From: Ecdyonurus torrentis
Lineage: Eukaryota; Arthropoda; Insecta; Ephemeroptera; Heptageniidae
Assembly (NCBI GenBank): GCA_949318235.1
Contig: OX439137.1
Coordinates: 23,120,518-23,184,517, forward strand
DNA length: 64,000 nucleotides
Reading direction: 5' to 3'
The notes under the pieces were generated by a model. The model had not been told where the DNA came from and did not search any database. It was given only the letters and a program-made list of their open reading frames with translations. Every line of letters begins with the position of its first letter. Positions within the stretch are counted from its first letter, which is position 1. Positions 25,471 through 36,786 of this stretch are shown here, piece after piece. Both the position numbers and the translations under genes were made by a program.

Positions 25471-27340
25471 CAAATCACCTTTTAACCACTTTCTTTACAA
25501 AGTGGTATCACCTTTAATTTTAAGTTTTGGGTGTGCGGAGTGTACATGCCCTGTGCATTTTCTCTATTTTGCAATGCACATGACCCCTGTTTCTATGTCA
25601 AGTACTTTGCCATGTATATTTGTGTATGGTTCAAGTTAAGTGCTTTACAAAGTACAAATTTTATTCTAGTGCAATGTACTGAAAAACATATATATGAATA
25701 TGATAATAAATCTTACCATTCAAATACTGTTTTCTCAGAAGAAGAATAAAATTATATTGAAAATTTAGAGTGAGATTTTGAACGGTAATATATATATCAT
25801 CACAATTTATCACAATGGTGTGTACATGCAGGATTGGGATAATATATTTTACCATTCAAAAACTTGTGCTAAATTGCAATGTTATTCTTCTGAGATAACC
25901 ATGCGCTGGATTTAAATGGTAAAATATATTATCGCGGTCCTGTGTACATGACAATATGTACCATTTCTAGTACCTGGCAATTGCATAAACCTACACTGCA
26001 AATATAGAGTGACATATAAGTAGAGGTCTGGCAGTTTCAACCCAGTGTAGATTTTAAGAATGTTGTATTTTTGCTGGGAGGTTTATTGGGGTACAATACA
26101 ATGATACATATTAGACACCTCAATCTCCTTATCATAAAGGTAAGCCAGGAGAAATCCTTTTCTTCTGATAATGTGGTTATATATAAGCTGTGTGTGGCTT
26201 ACCAGTCCTCAGTTACTGAACACATGACTCCTCTGGGGGCTCCTATTATCAGACCTGTATGGCTTGGACCACTTTTTATGATATATGATGGCAATGCTCA
26301 TTCCTATATGCTGAAAAGCAATGTTCCCACAGCCTAGCCTGTTTCTGCACTGCACTATAGTAATGCACATGCTGAGACGAAGCCTCTAAACACTGCACCT
26401 ACTAGCAAAAGACCAGGAAGCAAACTCTTCTCAGCTTCCCAGTCATAAGCTCTAATAGCTACACTGACGTTACAGGGAGGCTATTAAATACAGTAACGAT
26501 CCTATATTTAAATACTTATTTACTAGGGGAGGCTGCTAAGGAAGTAGAAACTTGCTTAGCATATTTCAACAGCTTTTTCACAAGTGGATTACAAAATATA
26601 GTATACTTATATATTGTCCGATTGAAGAATTTCATGACCAGCTCATGAGACGTCACTGGGTACTGATGTTCTTGAATAGGATAAGTACTTGCAATCCACA
26701 TAAAAGCTATGATTTACTTGGTAAGGAAGCTTGATTAAGGAGACTGGTGGAGAATAGCAATGTCCTTTACATATATCATGTCTTCTATATATCCTAATAA
26801 TTCCCTATGGTAGCTTGTAGTCCATCAAAAAAGCAGCATTATGCATGGTTGACACATGCACTAAGCTTATATATTGGAGTTCAGGTGTCGACTGAGATGG
26901 CGATATAGTGTTCTGAACCCGTGGAGTAAATAAAATGCCCAGACTGACCAGAGTGATATTGGGTTGAGACGGGATGAAAGTTTTTGTTTTTTAAACTGTT
27001 CATGGTTTCGCGCTTCTACCAAGAGTTTATCAGAAAAATAAAATAAATCACTTAACATTAAATAATTTCATACTGTAAATGTTTTTTTAAATACTGAAAG
27101 AGTTTTTATGCGTTAGAATTTAGAAATAGAACACATATTTTATGTTTTAAAATTAAAAATAAAAGTAACCATACTGATTTTGACTCTGCTAGTTATGACG
27201 TCATGAAAACAGCTGATTTTTTTTTACGGCGTCGATATTTTGCATTTTAGCGTCGCTCACAAAGTTTTGCATTTTATTGCAATATTTATGGTGTAAATTT
27301 GTAAAACTCATATTTATAAATGAACTAGAACGTATATAAA
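25470..27340. other. Intergenic DNA, repeat relics
   Basis: Includes related imperfect blocks with the motif ACCATTCAAA at 25700-25950 and unique sequence after that. Short ORFs (up to 88 codons) have no recognised similarity. Confidence 0.4.
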
Positions 27341-27514
27341 ATGTCTTTAAATGTGCAAATATGTTGTTGTAACCCATTTAAGATACCAAATCATAACAAA
27401 ACAGAAGGCCTACGATCACCTTCCAAAAGAATCACACGGGATCATCCTTGGTTGACATCTGAACATCTTTTGTGCGGTTCCTGCAGGAAAAAGATCACTT
27501 CAAAATATGCAGAT
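27341..27514 (+). CDS. BED/hAT-derived gene exon 1
   Basis: 58 codons from MSLNVQICCCNPF to KITSKYAD; donor GTAAGA at 27515. The Cys spacing (CCC at 8-10; C45 and C48) suggests a small zinc-binding domain. The joint to exon 2 is inferred from phase and splice consensus only. Confidence 0.55.
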
Positions 27515-28562
27515 GTAAGAAGTTAATGTTTATTTTTCGTTATTCTAAGATATTAATAGTTGTACAGGAATATTAACTGATATTAACGTAAAAAAGCAGC
27601 ATCGAAAGTCTTTTTTGACGTATGAGCGCGCCATATCACTTTTTCAAAGATTTTCTATGACCTTTTGTGTTTATGTGAGTTTTACTGATCGCCTGCGAGC
27701 TTAAAACTTTTCTATTAAGTTACATGTAATGATAATGAACTAAATTTTACTGTGAAATACACTGAGGCAATCTCGCACCACACTTGTTAACATTGTGTTG
27801 CATGTGTTGCATATATGTATGTATGCATACATACATATATGTATGCATCATTCATATATGTACATACCGGTTATGTATATATACAGTACACATATTTTTA
27901 GTTATGTATGTATGTATGATACATATGTAAGCCTATTAAATAGTATGCTATTTATATACTGTATGTGTACACATATCATAAGAGTGTGATACATATGACC
28001 CAATTACTCTAATGCTGTGTTCTCATCATTGAACTTTTTCTAATTGGAATTAGTGAGCTCTATAAGGATACATGTTATTTCAATCAAATAATTAACAATT
28101 CCAATTACAAAAAGCTCAATGTAAACACAGCATAAGCAATGAGTTAGTTTTTCAAAAAAAATTAAACTGCATACATTAATTGACTTGTGAGTAGATATGT
28201 ATGTACATAATACTGATTGTTGCTAGTTTAACAGAATGAACCACTGATCTATAATATATATAATATGAATAAACAGATTCCATTCTGTTTGGTTGGCTTG
28301 AATCATACGATGCAGCCATGATCTGCTGAATGTAATGCTGAACATTTGCACAAAAATAGTACACTTCTGTATGTTCCTACATATACATACTAATGCTGTT
28401 TGTAAACTCTGTTCTCTGCTCCTAAAATGACGATCAACTTTGTTTATTCAAATGGAATGCGCATTTTTTGGTGCAAGAAAACAGGGTTTACAAGCAACAC
28501 TACTAGGTATGTAACTTAAATCAATAATTTAGTCTTAAATTTACTAGTAGTTAAAATTAAAT

Positions 28563-28595
<33 letters not shown>

Positions 28596-30813
28596 TACTA
28601 CACTGTGATTCCGTGAGCCACCTCAGCTGGGAATGCAATAGCACGCTGTATAAATATAACTTAAATCTACTGTTACATGCCTAGGTTACATTGTCCATGA
28701 TCAGTGTAATACTAGGTACCCCTCCTAAATAAATTGCAGTTTTAATTGATGAAAAGTTGTCCTCTGACTTAAATTACTAACTGACATTTTTTTGATATTG
28801 TAGGCGGGGGAAGATTGGACACCCTCTCTGGACGCCTCCGTGGCATACAGTGGTTCTGAAGAGGATGATTCTCAACACATTGTAGTACACCCAAGTACAT
28901 CACAAAATAAACAACAAAGTCAAACTCTTCCTCCATCACAAACCATCACTTACGCCAAGTTGATCGTACCAGAAGGAATGAGAAGTATGTATTGGAAACA
29001 TTTCGGATTTCCAGCGGATGAAATAGGAAATATCTTAACAAAAGATAGAATCGTATGTACACTCTGCATGACAACAATGGCATATAAAGGTAATACAACT
29101 AACTTACGTATGCATTTAAAAAATAAACATCTTAGAACATTACAAATATTAGAATCTACCCCACAAGAACCACAGACAAAAGTTAAAAAAGATCATAAAC
29201 GTAAAACAGATCATACTCCTGTATATTCAGTTGATTTGCAAGGTACTTTAGATTTAAATAGTAAAAGATCTGGTACTAAATTAGTAAATCTTGACCAACA
29301 AATTGATGGTGATAATAATAAAGAACCATCAGACAATATAGATACAATTGCATGTAATCTATTTGCAAATACGCCCACTGCTAAAACTCGTAGAAAACAC
29401 TTAAATGTCCCTGAAGATACATTACGTTTAGTTACTGGTGAACTCTTACCACCTAGTTTAATTCAAACTGTAGGTTTTACTAATTTCATCGAAAAAATTA
29501 ATCCTGGAGTCTTCTTACCTACATCAAAACAATTAAAAGATGAATTAATTCCATTAAAATTTAATGAATTACGTAATGTCATATTATCAGAACTCTCTAG
29601 TGTTGGTGAACTTAGTATAAGTGCTGAAGAATGGACAGGTATTGATAATCAATCATTTGTTACAATATCTGCTAATTTCTTACAAGGAGATAAATTAGTA
29701 ACTAGAATTCTCAATACGTTACAATTGAATGAAGTAAATCCAAATAGTATAAATAATCTATTTGCTTCATGGGGATTACAACAAGATCACATTGTTGCTA
29801 TTGTTACTGCAACAGGTCAAGCATCATTGTTAGAAGCTCTACAACAATGGGCTACTGCCATACCATGCTTCCTATACACCATTCAACAAGCCGTATCAGC
29901 TTGCTTCAGTCTACCAAACGTTGAAGTCGTATTATGGAAGTGTCGTACTATCGTATCAAAGTACTCTGTAGCTGGGAATCTAATCAGTAACATAATATCA
30001 GATTACCCTAAAATATGGACAAGTACTTATGATATGTTGAAAGGATTTGATGATAATAAAACAGATATCGATAATATATTAATATCAGATGAAGTAAAAT
30101 TATCTATATTTGATTGGGATGTCATTAAAACCATTACTGAAATCTTCTTCCCGTTCAAAGTAACGATACAAACGTTACAAGAAGAAAGTCCAGGTTTAAG
30201 TTCAATTATTAAACCATTATTCTGGCAATTAATTACTAATTACTTACAAATTAAAGATGATGAAACAGAATTTCCATATACAGTAAAAACATTATTAAAA
30301 TCAAAATTATTATTTGCATATAATAATCAAACAAATAATCTACTTCTACAAACTGCTACCACATTAGATCCTAGATTCAAACAGGTATCATATTCAACAC
30401 AAGAAGAACGTTCAGTTGTTGATCAAAATATCAAAACGATGTTATCACAGTTTGGTAACTTACCTGCATTACCTGCACCAACACCAAGTAAAAAAGTTAC
30501 TGGTATGGAGATCTTATTAGGAGCAGTTAAACAAGATATGCCACCAAAAGATAGAGCTGATTTTGAATTATCTCAATATACATCAGAAAATCCTGTTGCA
30601 TTTGATCAAAATCCACTATTATGGTGGCGTTCTGCAGAATTGAAATATCCTACCTTAATTAGATTAGCTAGAACATTCATGTGTATACCTGCATGTGCTA
30701 TTCCATCTAGTAAAGCTGCTTTAGAACAAAGAGAAAAGTTTGAAAGACAACGTGCTAATTTAAGTGTTGATATTATTGATAAAATGATTTTTCTAAATGG
30801 AAATTATTCATAA
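27341..30813 (+). CDS. BED zinc-finger, hAT-transposase-derived protein
   Basis: Two exons (27341-27514 and 28804-30813) joined in phase 0 give 727 residues. Residues 1-58 hold a Cys-rich motif (CCCNPF ... LLCGSCRKKI). The BED finger is at about residues 118-170, with C143, C146, H162 and H167. A hAT transposase-like core follows (ISAEEWTGIDNQSFVTIS, IPCFLYTIQQAV). The C-terminal hAT dimerisation segment has LLWWRS then KYPTLIRLARTFM. The active-site positions look degraded: the TDNA-type motif reads TATG and the usual IPCFAHT reads IPCFLYT. No terminal repeats or target duplication were seen around the gene, and the frame is intact. It is probably a host gene of the ZBED type with a DNA-binding role; target unknown. 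Confidence 0.7.
27790..27990. repeat. ATGT/ATAC simple repeats
   Basis: Interspersed TATG and CATA tetranucleotide runs that can fold on each other, inside the BED gene intron. Confidence 0.7.
28392..28502. mobile_element. MITE family N1 (copy 2)
   Basis: AATGCTGTTTGTAAACTCTG at the left, the AAACAGGGTTTAC type end at the right, and the shared core GGAATGCGCATTTTTTGGTG. In the BED gene intron. Confidence 0.8.
28804..30813 (+). CDS. BED/hAT-derived gene exon 2
   Basis: Acceptor TTGTAG ends at 28803. The 669-codon frame starts AGEDWTPSLDASVAYSGSEE; there is no ATG before residue 119 (MRSMYW) in this exon, which supports an upstream exon. It ends FLNGNYS then TAA. A segment rich in Gln and Ser precedes the BED finger. 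Confidence 0.75.
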   Translation, partial: AGEDWTPSLDASVAYSGSEEDDSQHIVVHPSTSQNKQQSQTLPPSQTITYAKLIVPEGMRSMYWKHFGFPADEIGNILTKDRIVCTLCMTTMAYKGNTTNLRMHLKNKHLRTLQILESTPQEPQTKVKKDHKRKTDHTPVYSVDLQGTLDLNSKRSGTKLVNLDQQIDGDNNKEPSDNIDTIACNLFANTPTAKTRRKHLNVPEDTLRLVTGELLPPSLIQTVGFTNFIEKINPGVFLPTSKQLKDELIPLKFNELRNVILSELSSVGELSISAEEWTGIDNQSFVTISANFLQGDKLVTRILNTLQLNEVNPNSINNLFASWGLQQDHIVAIVTATGQASLLEALQQWATAIPCFLYTIQQAVSACFSLPNVEVVLWKCRTIVSKYSVAGNLISNIISDYPKIWTSTYDMLKGFDDNKTDIDNILISDEVKLSIFDWDVIKTITEIFFPFKVTIQTLQEESPGLSSIIKPLFWQLITNYLQIKDDETEFPYTVKTLLKSKLLFAYNNQTNNLLLQTATTLDPRFKQVSYSTQEERSVVDQNIKTMLSQFGNLPALPAPTPSKKVTGMEILLGAVKQDMPPKDRADFELSQYTSENPVAFDQNPLLWWRSAELKYPTLIRLARTFMCIPACAIPSSKAALEQREKFERQRANLSVDIIDKMIFLNGNYS

Positions 30814-30950
30814 ATATTCTATGATATATTATCATCTAGTAATGAAAATTAAATATGTTATGTCGGTTTTGTAAAGGCAAACTCATTAAGGTCATTTGGT
30901 TTTTGCAAAAGCAATAGTGTTTATGTCTGTGAGAATGTATTGGTACAGTA

Positions 30951-31051
30951 CAGCTCTGGATAAATGTTCCCAAATGGAGTGGATAGGCAACCTACGTTTT
31001 GCTCATAAGAAAAGTATTATTGTCTCATTTGGAAACTTTTGTCTAGAGCTG
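30951..31051. mobile_element. TA-flanked MITE, family T1 (copy 1)
   Basis: Ends CAGCTCTGGATAAATGTTCC and, inverted, CAGCTCTAGACAAAAGTTTCC, bounded by TA. The family is shared with 57133-57249 and 43691-43783. TA target suggests mariner-type movement. Confidence 0.75.
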
Positions 31052-31101
31052 TATATCTACGAAGGTAAGCCAGGACGAATTCAAAAAGGGAAAGAAGGTG
31101 T

Positions 31102-31418
31102 TAGAGAACTTTAATAGAGAAGTGACATCCTCATGTTTTAGGCAGAGCCAGGGGGAGCTCATAAGGCTGTTGTGACGTCACGTGAATCGTTTTGCCCATA
31201 AGGTTAACATTGCATTTTCCGGAATGCGTGACGTCACAGCTGCTAGTGAGCCCCCCCCCCCCCCCCCCTGAGGCAGAGCAACATACACAAAACAGTATGA
31301 CTACGTCACTTTATTTCAAGGCACCAATAGCAGCCCAGAGGTACCTCAGAATGGCCTGTTTTGTGTATGCTGGTCTGCCTAAAACATGGAGATGTCACTT
31401 CTCTGTTGAAGTTCTTTA
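31102..31418. mobile_element. hAT-type MITE, family H1 (copy 2), split
   Basis: Ends TAGAGAACTTTAATAGAGAA and complement with CATGTTTTAGGCAGA inside both arms. A second element interrupts the left arm at 31149-31270. The target duplication is no longer clear. Confidence 0.75.
31149..31270. mobile_element. Nested hAT-type MITE with CAGGGG ends
   Basis: Starts CAGGGGGAGCTCA and ends in a C run closing CCCCTG. Inner arms meet at GTGACGTCAC on both sides. The flanking sequence AGGCAGAGC is repeated exactly (31140-31148 and 31271-31279), an 8-9 bp duplication. CAGGGG ends with an 8-bp duplication are classic hAT features. Confidence 0.8.
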
Positions 31419-31536
31419 GTAGGCTTCACCGCTTGAAAAAAAGTTACTGGAGTGGATTCATCCTGAAATTTAAATAATGATAAGCCCTGTTCCCAATTGG
31501 CTTTTCTAAGTGAAAATACTAATTACTCCTACTTAA

Positions 31537-31929
31537 AGCCCTTGTCAACTTACTTTTTTATCATTTAGAATACTAGATTGATAATTACCATACCTTAATA
31601 TCCATGAATTAGACACCATCATGTTGATTTTGAATTTATTTTTGTTTATTTACCTTTTTGCGGTTATATCACGTATCTGACGTCACAATGTACCGCTGCC
31701 AATCACAGTCACCGCTCTGGTCACGTGATAAATTTAAGCCCCTCCCTCCAGTTCTTACCCCTATCACGGCCCCATCGGTACATTGTGACGTCAGATACGT
31801 GATATAACTGCAAAAAGGAAGAAAAAAAAATACAAAATCAATGTGTTGGTGTCTAATTCATGGGTATTAAGGTATGGTAATTATCAGTCTAGTATTCTAA
31901 ATGATAAAAAAAGTAAGTTGACAAGGGCT
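31537..31929. mobile_element. TTAA-flanked MITE, family P3
   Basis: TTAA at 31533-31536 and 31930-31933. The arms, about 165 bp each, start AGCCCTTGTCAACTTACTTT and run through TGACGTCA near the centre; they remain highly similar. Confidence 0.85.
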
Positions 31930-31987
31930 TTAATAAAATTGGTGTTCACAATTGAACTGATTTTTCACATAAGAAAATTCCACTTAA

Positions 31988-32313
31988 AGGCATAGAAAAC
32001 ATTGAAACAACATGTTCTAAACACAAAATGGGATCTACAAAACTGATGATATTTTTTACAAGAATGTTAATGCAGCCACACAAAAGAGCTTGAAAAATAT
32101 GTAAAGTATGCAATTTGCGTGAATATTCCTGTTTATGACGTCATTAACAGGCAAAAACTAGTATGAAAATGTTGTGCGGGTTGCATAAATTGAAATTTTC
32201 TGATCACTGCTACGGGGCTACTGTTGGGTTTTGAGACCAACTAACGTTATTTATGTAAGTCCCATCAAGTGTTTTGTGATGTAAAGGCAAATTTTTTCAT
32301 GTTTTCTATGCCT
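31988..32313. mobile_element. TTAA-flanked MITE, family P4 (copy 1)
   Basis: TTAA at 31984-31987 and 32314-32317; ends AGGCATAGAAAACATTGAAA and, inverted, AGGCATAGAAAACATGAAAA. The body is asymmetric and matches 39964-40298 in opposite orientation (ATGACGTCATTAAC, CAACCCGCACAACATTTTC type blocks). Confidence 0.8.
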
Positions 32314-32329
32314 TTAAAAAGCAACCATG

Positions 32330-33545
32330 GTTTCATCCTTACGTAAATTTTCTTGTAACTATCAAACTTTTTCTTAGTGGAACTAATTAGCATATTTACA
32401 CTTATAAAAGCCAATTGTAAGCAAGGCTTTACTAATTGACTTGTACTCACAATGCTTTCTTGGAACAAAACTGACTTAATTAATTTTGCTTTCACAGAAT
32501 CACCGATTGTTCAATTTTCATAGCAGAATGATAATATAGATTGTCTCTTATTAAGTGCCATGTAAATTGATTGTACCTATTGTGTAAATTATTGGTAATA
32601 TGGGTAAAGTAATACGTAATTATTGAGTTATTTATAGTTTTTTTTAAGCCACTTTAATTTACTTTTAATTGTAAGTTTGACTAAAATAAAAAAAAAATGT
32701 TTTTTTTTATTATTGGAATACTCTCAACTATTAGCTATTTAATAAAATATATATTTATAAATTTTGTTGTTTTTACAATGTAAAATGCTATTGTACAGTT
32801 ACTAACAATTAAATCTTTGTTTTAGTGCTTCAGATTCTGATTTAGTCTCCAAGAGTAATGTTTTTTTTTTTTTTTTTTTTTGTAAAATTTTTGGAGCTAG
32901 GTACAATTTATTTTACTTGGAAATAAGTCATTAGGACTTTATTTTCCTGGAATTTTAAACATTACAATTTGTTAAATTTTTGGAACAATCAAAATCTAAA
33001 AGAAAAGCACACTTATGTTTTGTTTTTTTTTTTTTATTATTTTTTTTTTTAATTAAATACTAAACATTTATACATTTATGCAAATCTATGTACATATAAA
33101 AAGTGTTTAGGTAAGTCAATATAATGAAGATTTTTGTGTTAAAAGTTGTACATAATTATACTCTTCAAATTTGTACATATAAATGTATATATAATAAAAA
33201 AGGCATCACATAAAAATAATGTTTTGAAGTGTATAGTAAAAATTTTATAAAAATGGGAAACTGGTAATGAAAATAATTACAATTAATACAAAATACTTAT
33301 TGAAGTGCAAATTAAAACATAACATGTATTGTTGTTTATAAATTATACAGTACATTTATTTTACACTGCCGTAAAGAAATACTTTAACGCTTTTATGCTT
33401 TTTTTTTTTAAGTTATAAAATATATACTTTTAAATAATAACTATTAAACTTTTTAATTTCAGAATCAAATCATCTACAAATGAAATTGATCATTAAATTT
33501 TTCTTCCATTTAGATTTTTTTTTTTTTTTTTTTTTTTCAGTTTAT
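32330..33545. other. AT-rich non-coding DNA
   Basis: Poly(T)/poly(A) tracts and no recognised gene or element. Confidence 0.5.
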
Positions 33546-33550
33546 TTTAA

Positions 33551-33732
33551 GGAAGTAGGAGAGCGTAGATGGCAGCATGATATATTTAGATTAGAGAAGT
33601 TTAACAGAGAAGCGACATCCCCATGTTTTAGGCAGACTGCAAAACTCAACAATTTTGACTTTTTGGGATGTCACTTCTCTGTTAAAGTTCTCTATTTAGA
33701 TCAGAAAACATCAGTTGTTATCCGTTATGGCC

Positions 33733-33785
<53 letters not shown>

Positions 33786-33815
33786 CTGTGCTACCATCTA
33801 CAGTCCTCTACCTCC
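33551..33815. mobile_element. TTAA-flanked MITE, family P5, with nested H1 copy
   Basis: TTAA at 33547-33550 and 33816-33819; ends GGAAGTAGGAGAGCGTAGAT and, inverted, GGAGGTAGAGGACTGTAGAT. Split by the H1 element and by a poly(T) expansion. Confidence 0.75.
33592..33693. mobile_element. hAT-type MITE, family H1 (copy 3), nested in P5
   Basis: Ends TAGAGAAGTTTAACAGAGAA and complement. A perfect 8-bp duplication ATTTAGAT lies at 33584-33591 and 33694-33701. At 102 bp it is the shortest of the three H1 copies. Confidence 0.85.
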
Positions 33816-34019
33816 TTAATGGACAATTTTCAACGTTTTCAGAAATGTATCTCCCATTCTGCAAATTATACAATTTGCACTGCACTGTAAAATAAAATTA
33901 CATGATTAATTATTTGTGTTTTGTTTCTGAAATTATTTTGTTTGTGTAAATAATTTTGTTTTAATAGAAAATATATTAATTTCACAAATAACTTTTATAT
34001 ATAATTAATGTACTGAACA

Positions 34020-34640
34020 GTACATAAAAAGGCGCCCAATTTTTGAACTGATGCAATAATAATCAAGTATTTCGATGTTGTTGCAAACAAAATATGTATA
34101 TCTTTTTATGTCACACTATAAGCAAAATGTCTATCTGGTTATTTGTCACACGTAGCATAATGTGTATCTTGTTTTTTGTCAAACGAAGCAATATATGTAA
34201 GTTGAATGCCATCCAGGCTCGTACTGGCCATAAGAGCAAGTCCGCAATAGCGGACGTGGCCCCCCTTGTTTGGAGGCCCCTAAGGCCCTAATCAGGCAAG
34301 ATACGCCCCCTTTTGTGGCTCCCCCTAGAGAGTGTTACGCCCCTTGTGTGACGTGGTCCCTTGAGTGCCAGTCCGGCCCTGCTGCCATCTATATAACGTT
34401 TGGAAACAACTTACACATTTGTGACAAAAAAAATATATATACACATTTTGCTATGCATGACTAATAACAAGATACATAGACATTTTGCTAAAAGTGATGA
34501 AAAACGAGATAGAAATATTGTTCGCAACAACATCGATTTACTTACATTCAAAGTAAAAGTGTTACTTATAGGACAATATAGATGACAAACATGAAATGTA
34601 TGTTTAGTATTTTATTTGTTGTTGCTGATATTCAGCCTAA
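34020..34640. other. Imperfect inverted repeat region
   Basis: The motif TATGTATATCTTTTTATGTC recurs in inverted, diverged form near 34420-34560 (ATATATATACACATTTTGC), around a GC-rich centre at 34200-34390. A decayed transposable element is likely; no ORF is convincing. Confidence 0.4.
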
Positions 34641-34813
34641 TTTTGATTATATCAATCTGTATACAAACACAAACAGATTCTTGTCCTCAAATATGCTTAT
34701 TATAAGTATGTAAAGTAGAGTAAAAAAAAAAATCATTGAAATTATGAAATTATGATTTCTTAAATAAAATAAACCTGTAAGTAAAGTACCTGTATGGTAA
34801 TAAAAGAAGTACG

Positions 34814-34914
<101 letters not shown>

Positions 34915-35089
34915 CAACAAATATATTTAAAAAAAAAAATACTCGGTTTTAAAGGACCTGTTAACATGTTGCAATGTTTTTACATTATGTAATAAATTTA
35001 ACTGCATGACAATTGTTTTAAATGGAAATTGAAATCTATCAAATTTATTGATTGTATTAAAAATATTGCTTTGTGTGAACTGGACTTAA

Positions 35090-35397
35090 AGACGTAGAAC
35101 ACCTTGAACAAAAAAGTTTTGTAATATCTTAACAAATCTGAAAATCAAAGTTGATTTGGCCGGAGTCATTGATTTCTATTTTATTTTCCATTCGCAAAAT
35201 GCCGCTGGCGGTCACTGACGTCACAGATCACTTGTTTTACGAGCGCGTAAACCAGGCGAGCTGTGACGTCAGTGACCGCCAGTGGCATTTTGTGAATGGA
35301 AAATAAATTGGAAATTTATGACTCCGGCCAAATCAATGTTGATTTTCAGGTTTGTTAGGATATTACATAACTTTTTTGTTCAAGGTGTTCTACGCCT
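35090..35397. mobile_element. TTAA-flanked MITE, family P1 (copy 2)
   Basis: TTAA at 35086-35089 and 35398-35401; ends AGACGTAGAACACCTTGAAC and complement. Same layout as 22336-22643, with a GC-rich hairpin centre. Confidence 0.88.
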
Positions 35398-35399
35398 TT

Positions 35400-35950
35400 A
35401 ATACTTTCAATTTTGTGAAATTACAAAGGGACGCAAAAAAATATATAGGCCTATATATTAATAATAATAATAATTTTAACAAAATTGCAAAATTCATAAC
35501 ATTAAGATATAATCTGTAATTTATATTATAGAATATTTCCGCACAAACTTTATTGCAAATTTACGTAATACTTTCTGTTAATTTTTAAATCGGAAAATAT
35601 ATATTTATTTTGTAAAACTTATCCATGAATTTAACTTTGTTAATATAATATAACTGTAGAACTCAAAATATAATAGCTGTAATTTTATTGTAGCTTTTAG
35701 AAGAAAGAAAAAGAATAATACATTATTATTTTAGATTTTTCAATAATATTAATAAAAATTTATAATATTTGAAATATTTAAAATTTTATTTCTTTGCATG
35801 AAATTCTTTGACCTTTAAAAATTTAGTATATAGTCTTGTGGTATAACATTGAACAACCAATCACAAGTGCTGTTACATTTATTTTTCTCCTTATACCTTC
35901 TCAAACATGATATTAGTTTAGAAAAGTATGAACCATCGTTTTTAGATCAT
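35400..35950. other. AT-rich non-coding DNA
   Basis: Nothing recognised. Confidence 0.5.
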
Positions 35951-35964
35951 ATGGTAATTTAAAA

Positions 35965-36290
35965 GGAAATGATAGAGAAAACCAGCAAGAATTGTTGTCC
36001 TATTGCTTGGTCGGAAAATTTTGCTAGCATAAATATCATGTTAGATAGTTTTTGGCACAAGATTACAAAAGGAGTGGAGTATGTACCTTCATCAGTCCTT
36101 ACTTACATAAAAAAAGACTGACAAAGGCTCACGATAAATGCCACTTCTCTTAGAGTTGCGTGCCAAAAGATAGCTAATGTGTTTTCATTATTCTATCTAT
36201 GGTAGCAAAATTTTCAAACAAGCTATCCTATGCTTCAATATGACAAGGCCCTTGCTGGTGTTATCCATCTTTTCCTTTTATTTATACAGG
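35965..36290 (+). mobile_element. Short Penelope-like inverted copy
   Basis: AACCAGCAAGAATTG at the left and GGCCCTTGCTGGTGTTATCC at the right, followed by TCTTTTCCTTTTATTTATA. The centre carries GACTGACAAAGGCTCACG and the inverted GGACTGATGAAGGTAC. Confidence 0.65.
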
Positions 36291-36599
36291 TATTTTGAAA
36301 AAGCGATGCTCAGGTATGTTCAAAGGTATACCTCATGTTCAAGATAATAATTGTAAAAATAAAATCATAGTTTGTTTTATTCATTTTTATGTATTTTGTT
36401 ATTATGCTTTATAATTTATTGTATTTTTTTACTGTCATTATTTTAATGATTGAAAAAAACGATTTTTATTATTTTTAATGTACGTGTATAGTGTTTTTAT
36501 TATTATTTGTAAGATTTTGATTATGTTTTTGATTATTATTTTTGTTTCAAAGATAGTATAGTATTTTGATACGGCAACACATAGATTAGGAATGGAGCA

Positions 36600-36786
36600 A
36601 ATTTGGGGAATTGGAGATAGTAATGAGCGATAGGACGCTGTGGTATAGAAAATAATTTCTAATCCAAGCTGAAAAATACTTATGTATAAATCATATTATG
36701 CATTAATATTTTTTGACCTGGATTAAAAATTATTTTCTATGCCACGGCGTCCTATCGCTCATTACTATCTCTTAATTCCCCAAATT
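36600..36786. mobile_element. Palindromic MITE
   Basis: Arms of about 75 bp: TTTGGGGAATTGGAGATAGT pairs with ACTATCTCTTAATTCCCCAAA, and TGAGCGATAGGACGCTGTGG pairs with CCACGGCGTCCTATCGCTCA. Confidence 0.75.

Noticed and set aside
28840..30813. Active hAT transposon
   Set aside because: No inverted ends or 8-bp duplication found around it, and the catalytic-like positions are altered.
33480..33890. 136-codon plus frame
   Set aside because: Consists of two nested MITEs and poly-Phe from poly(T).
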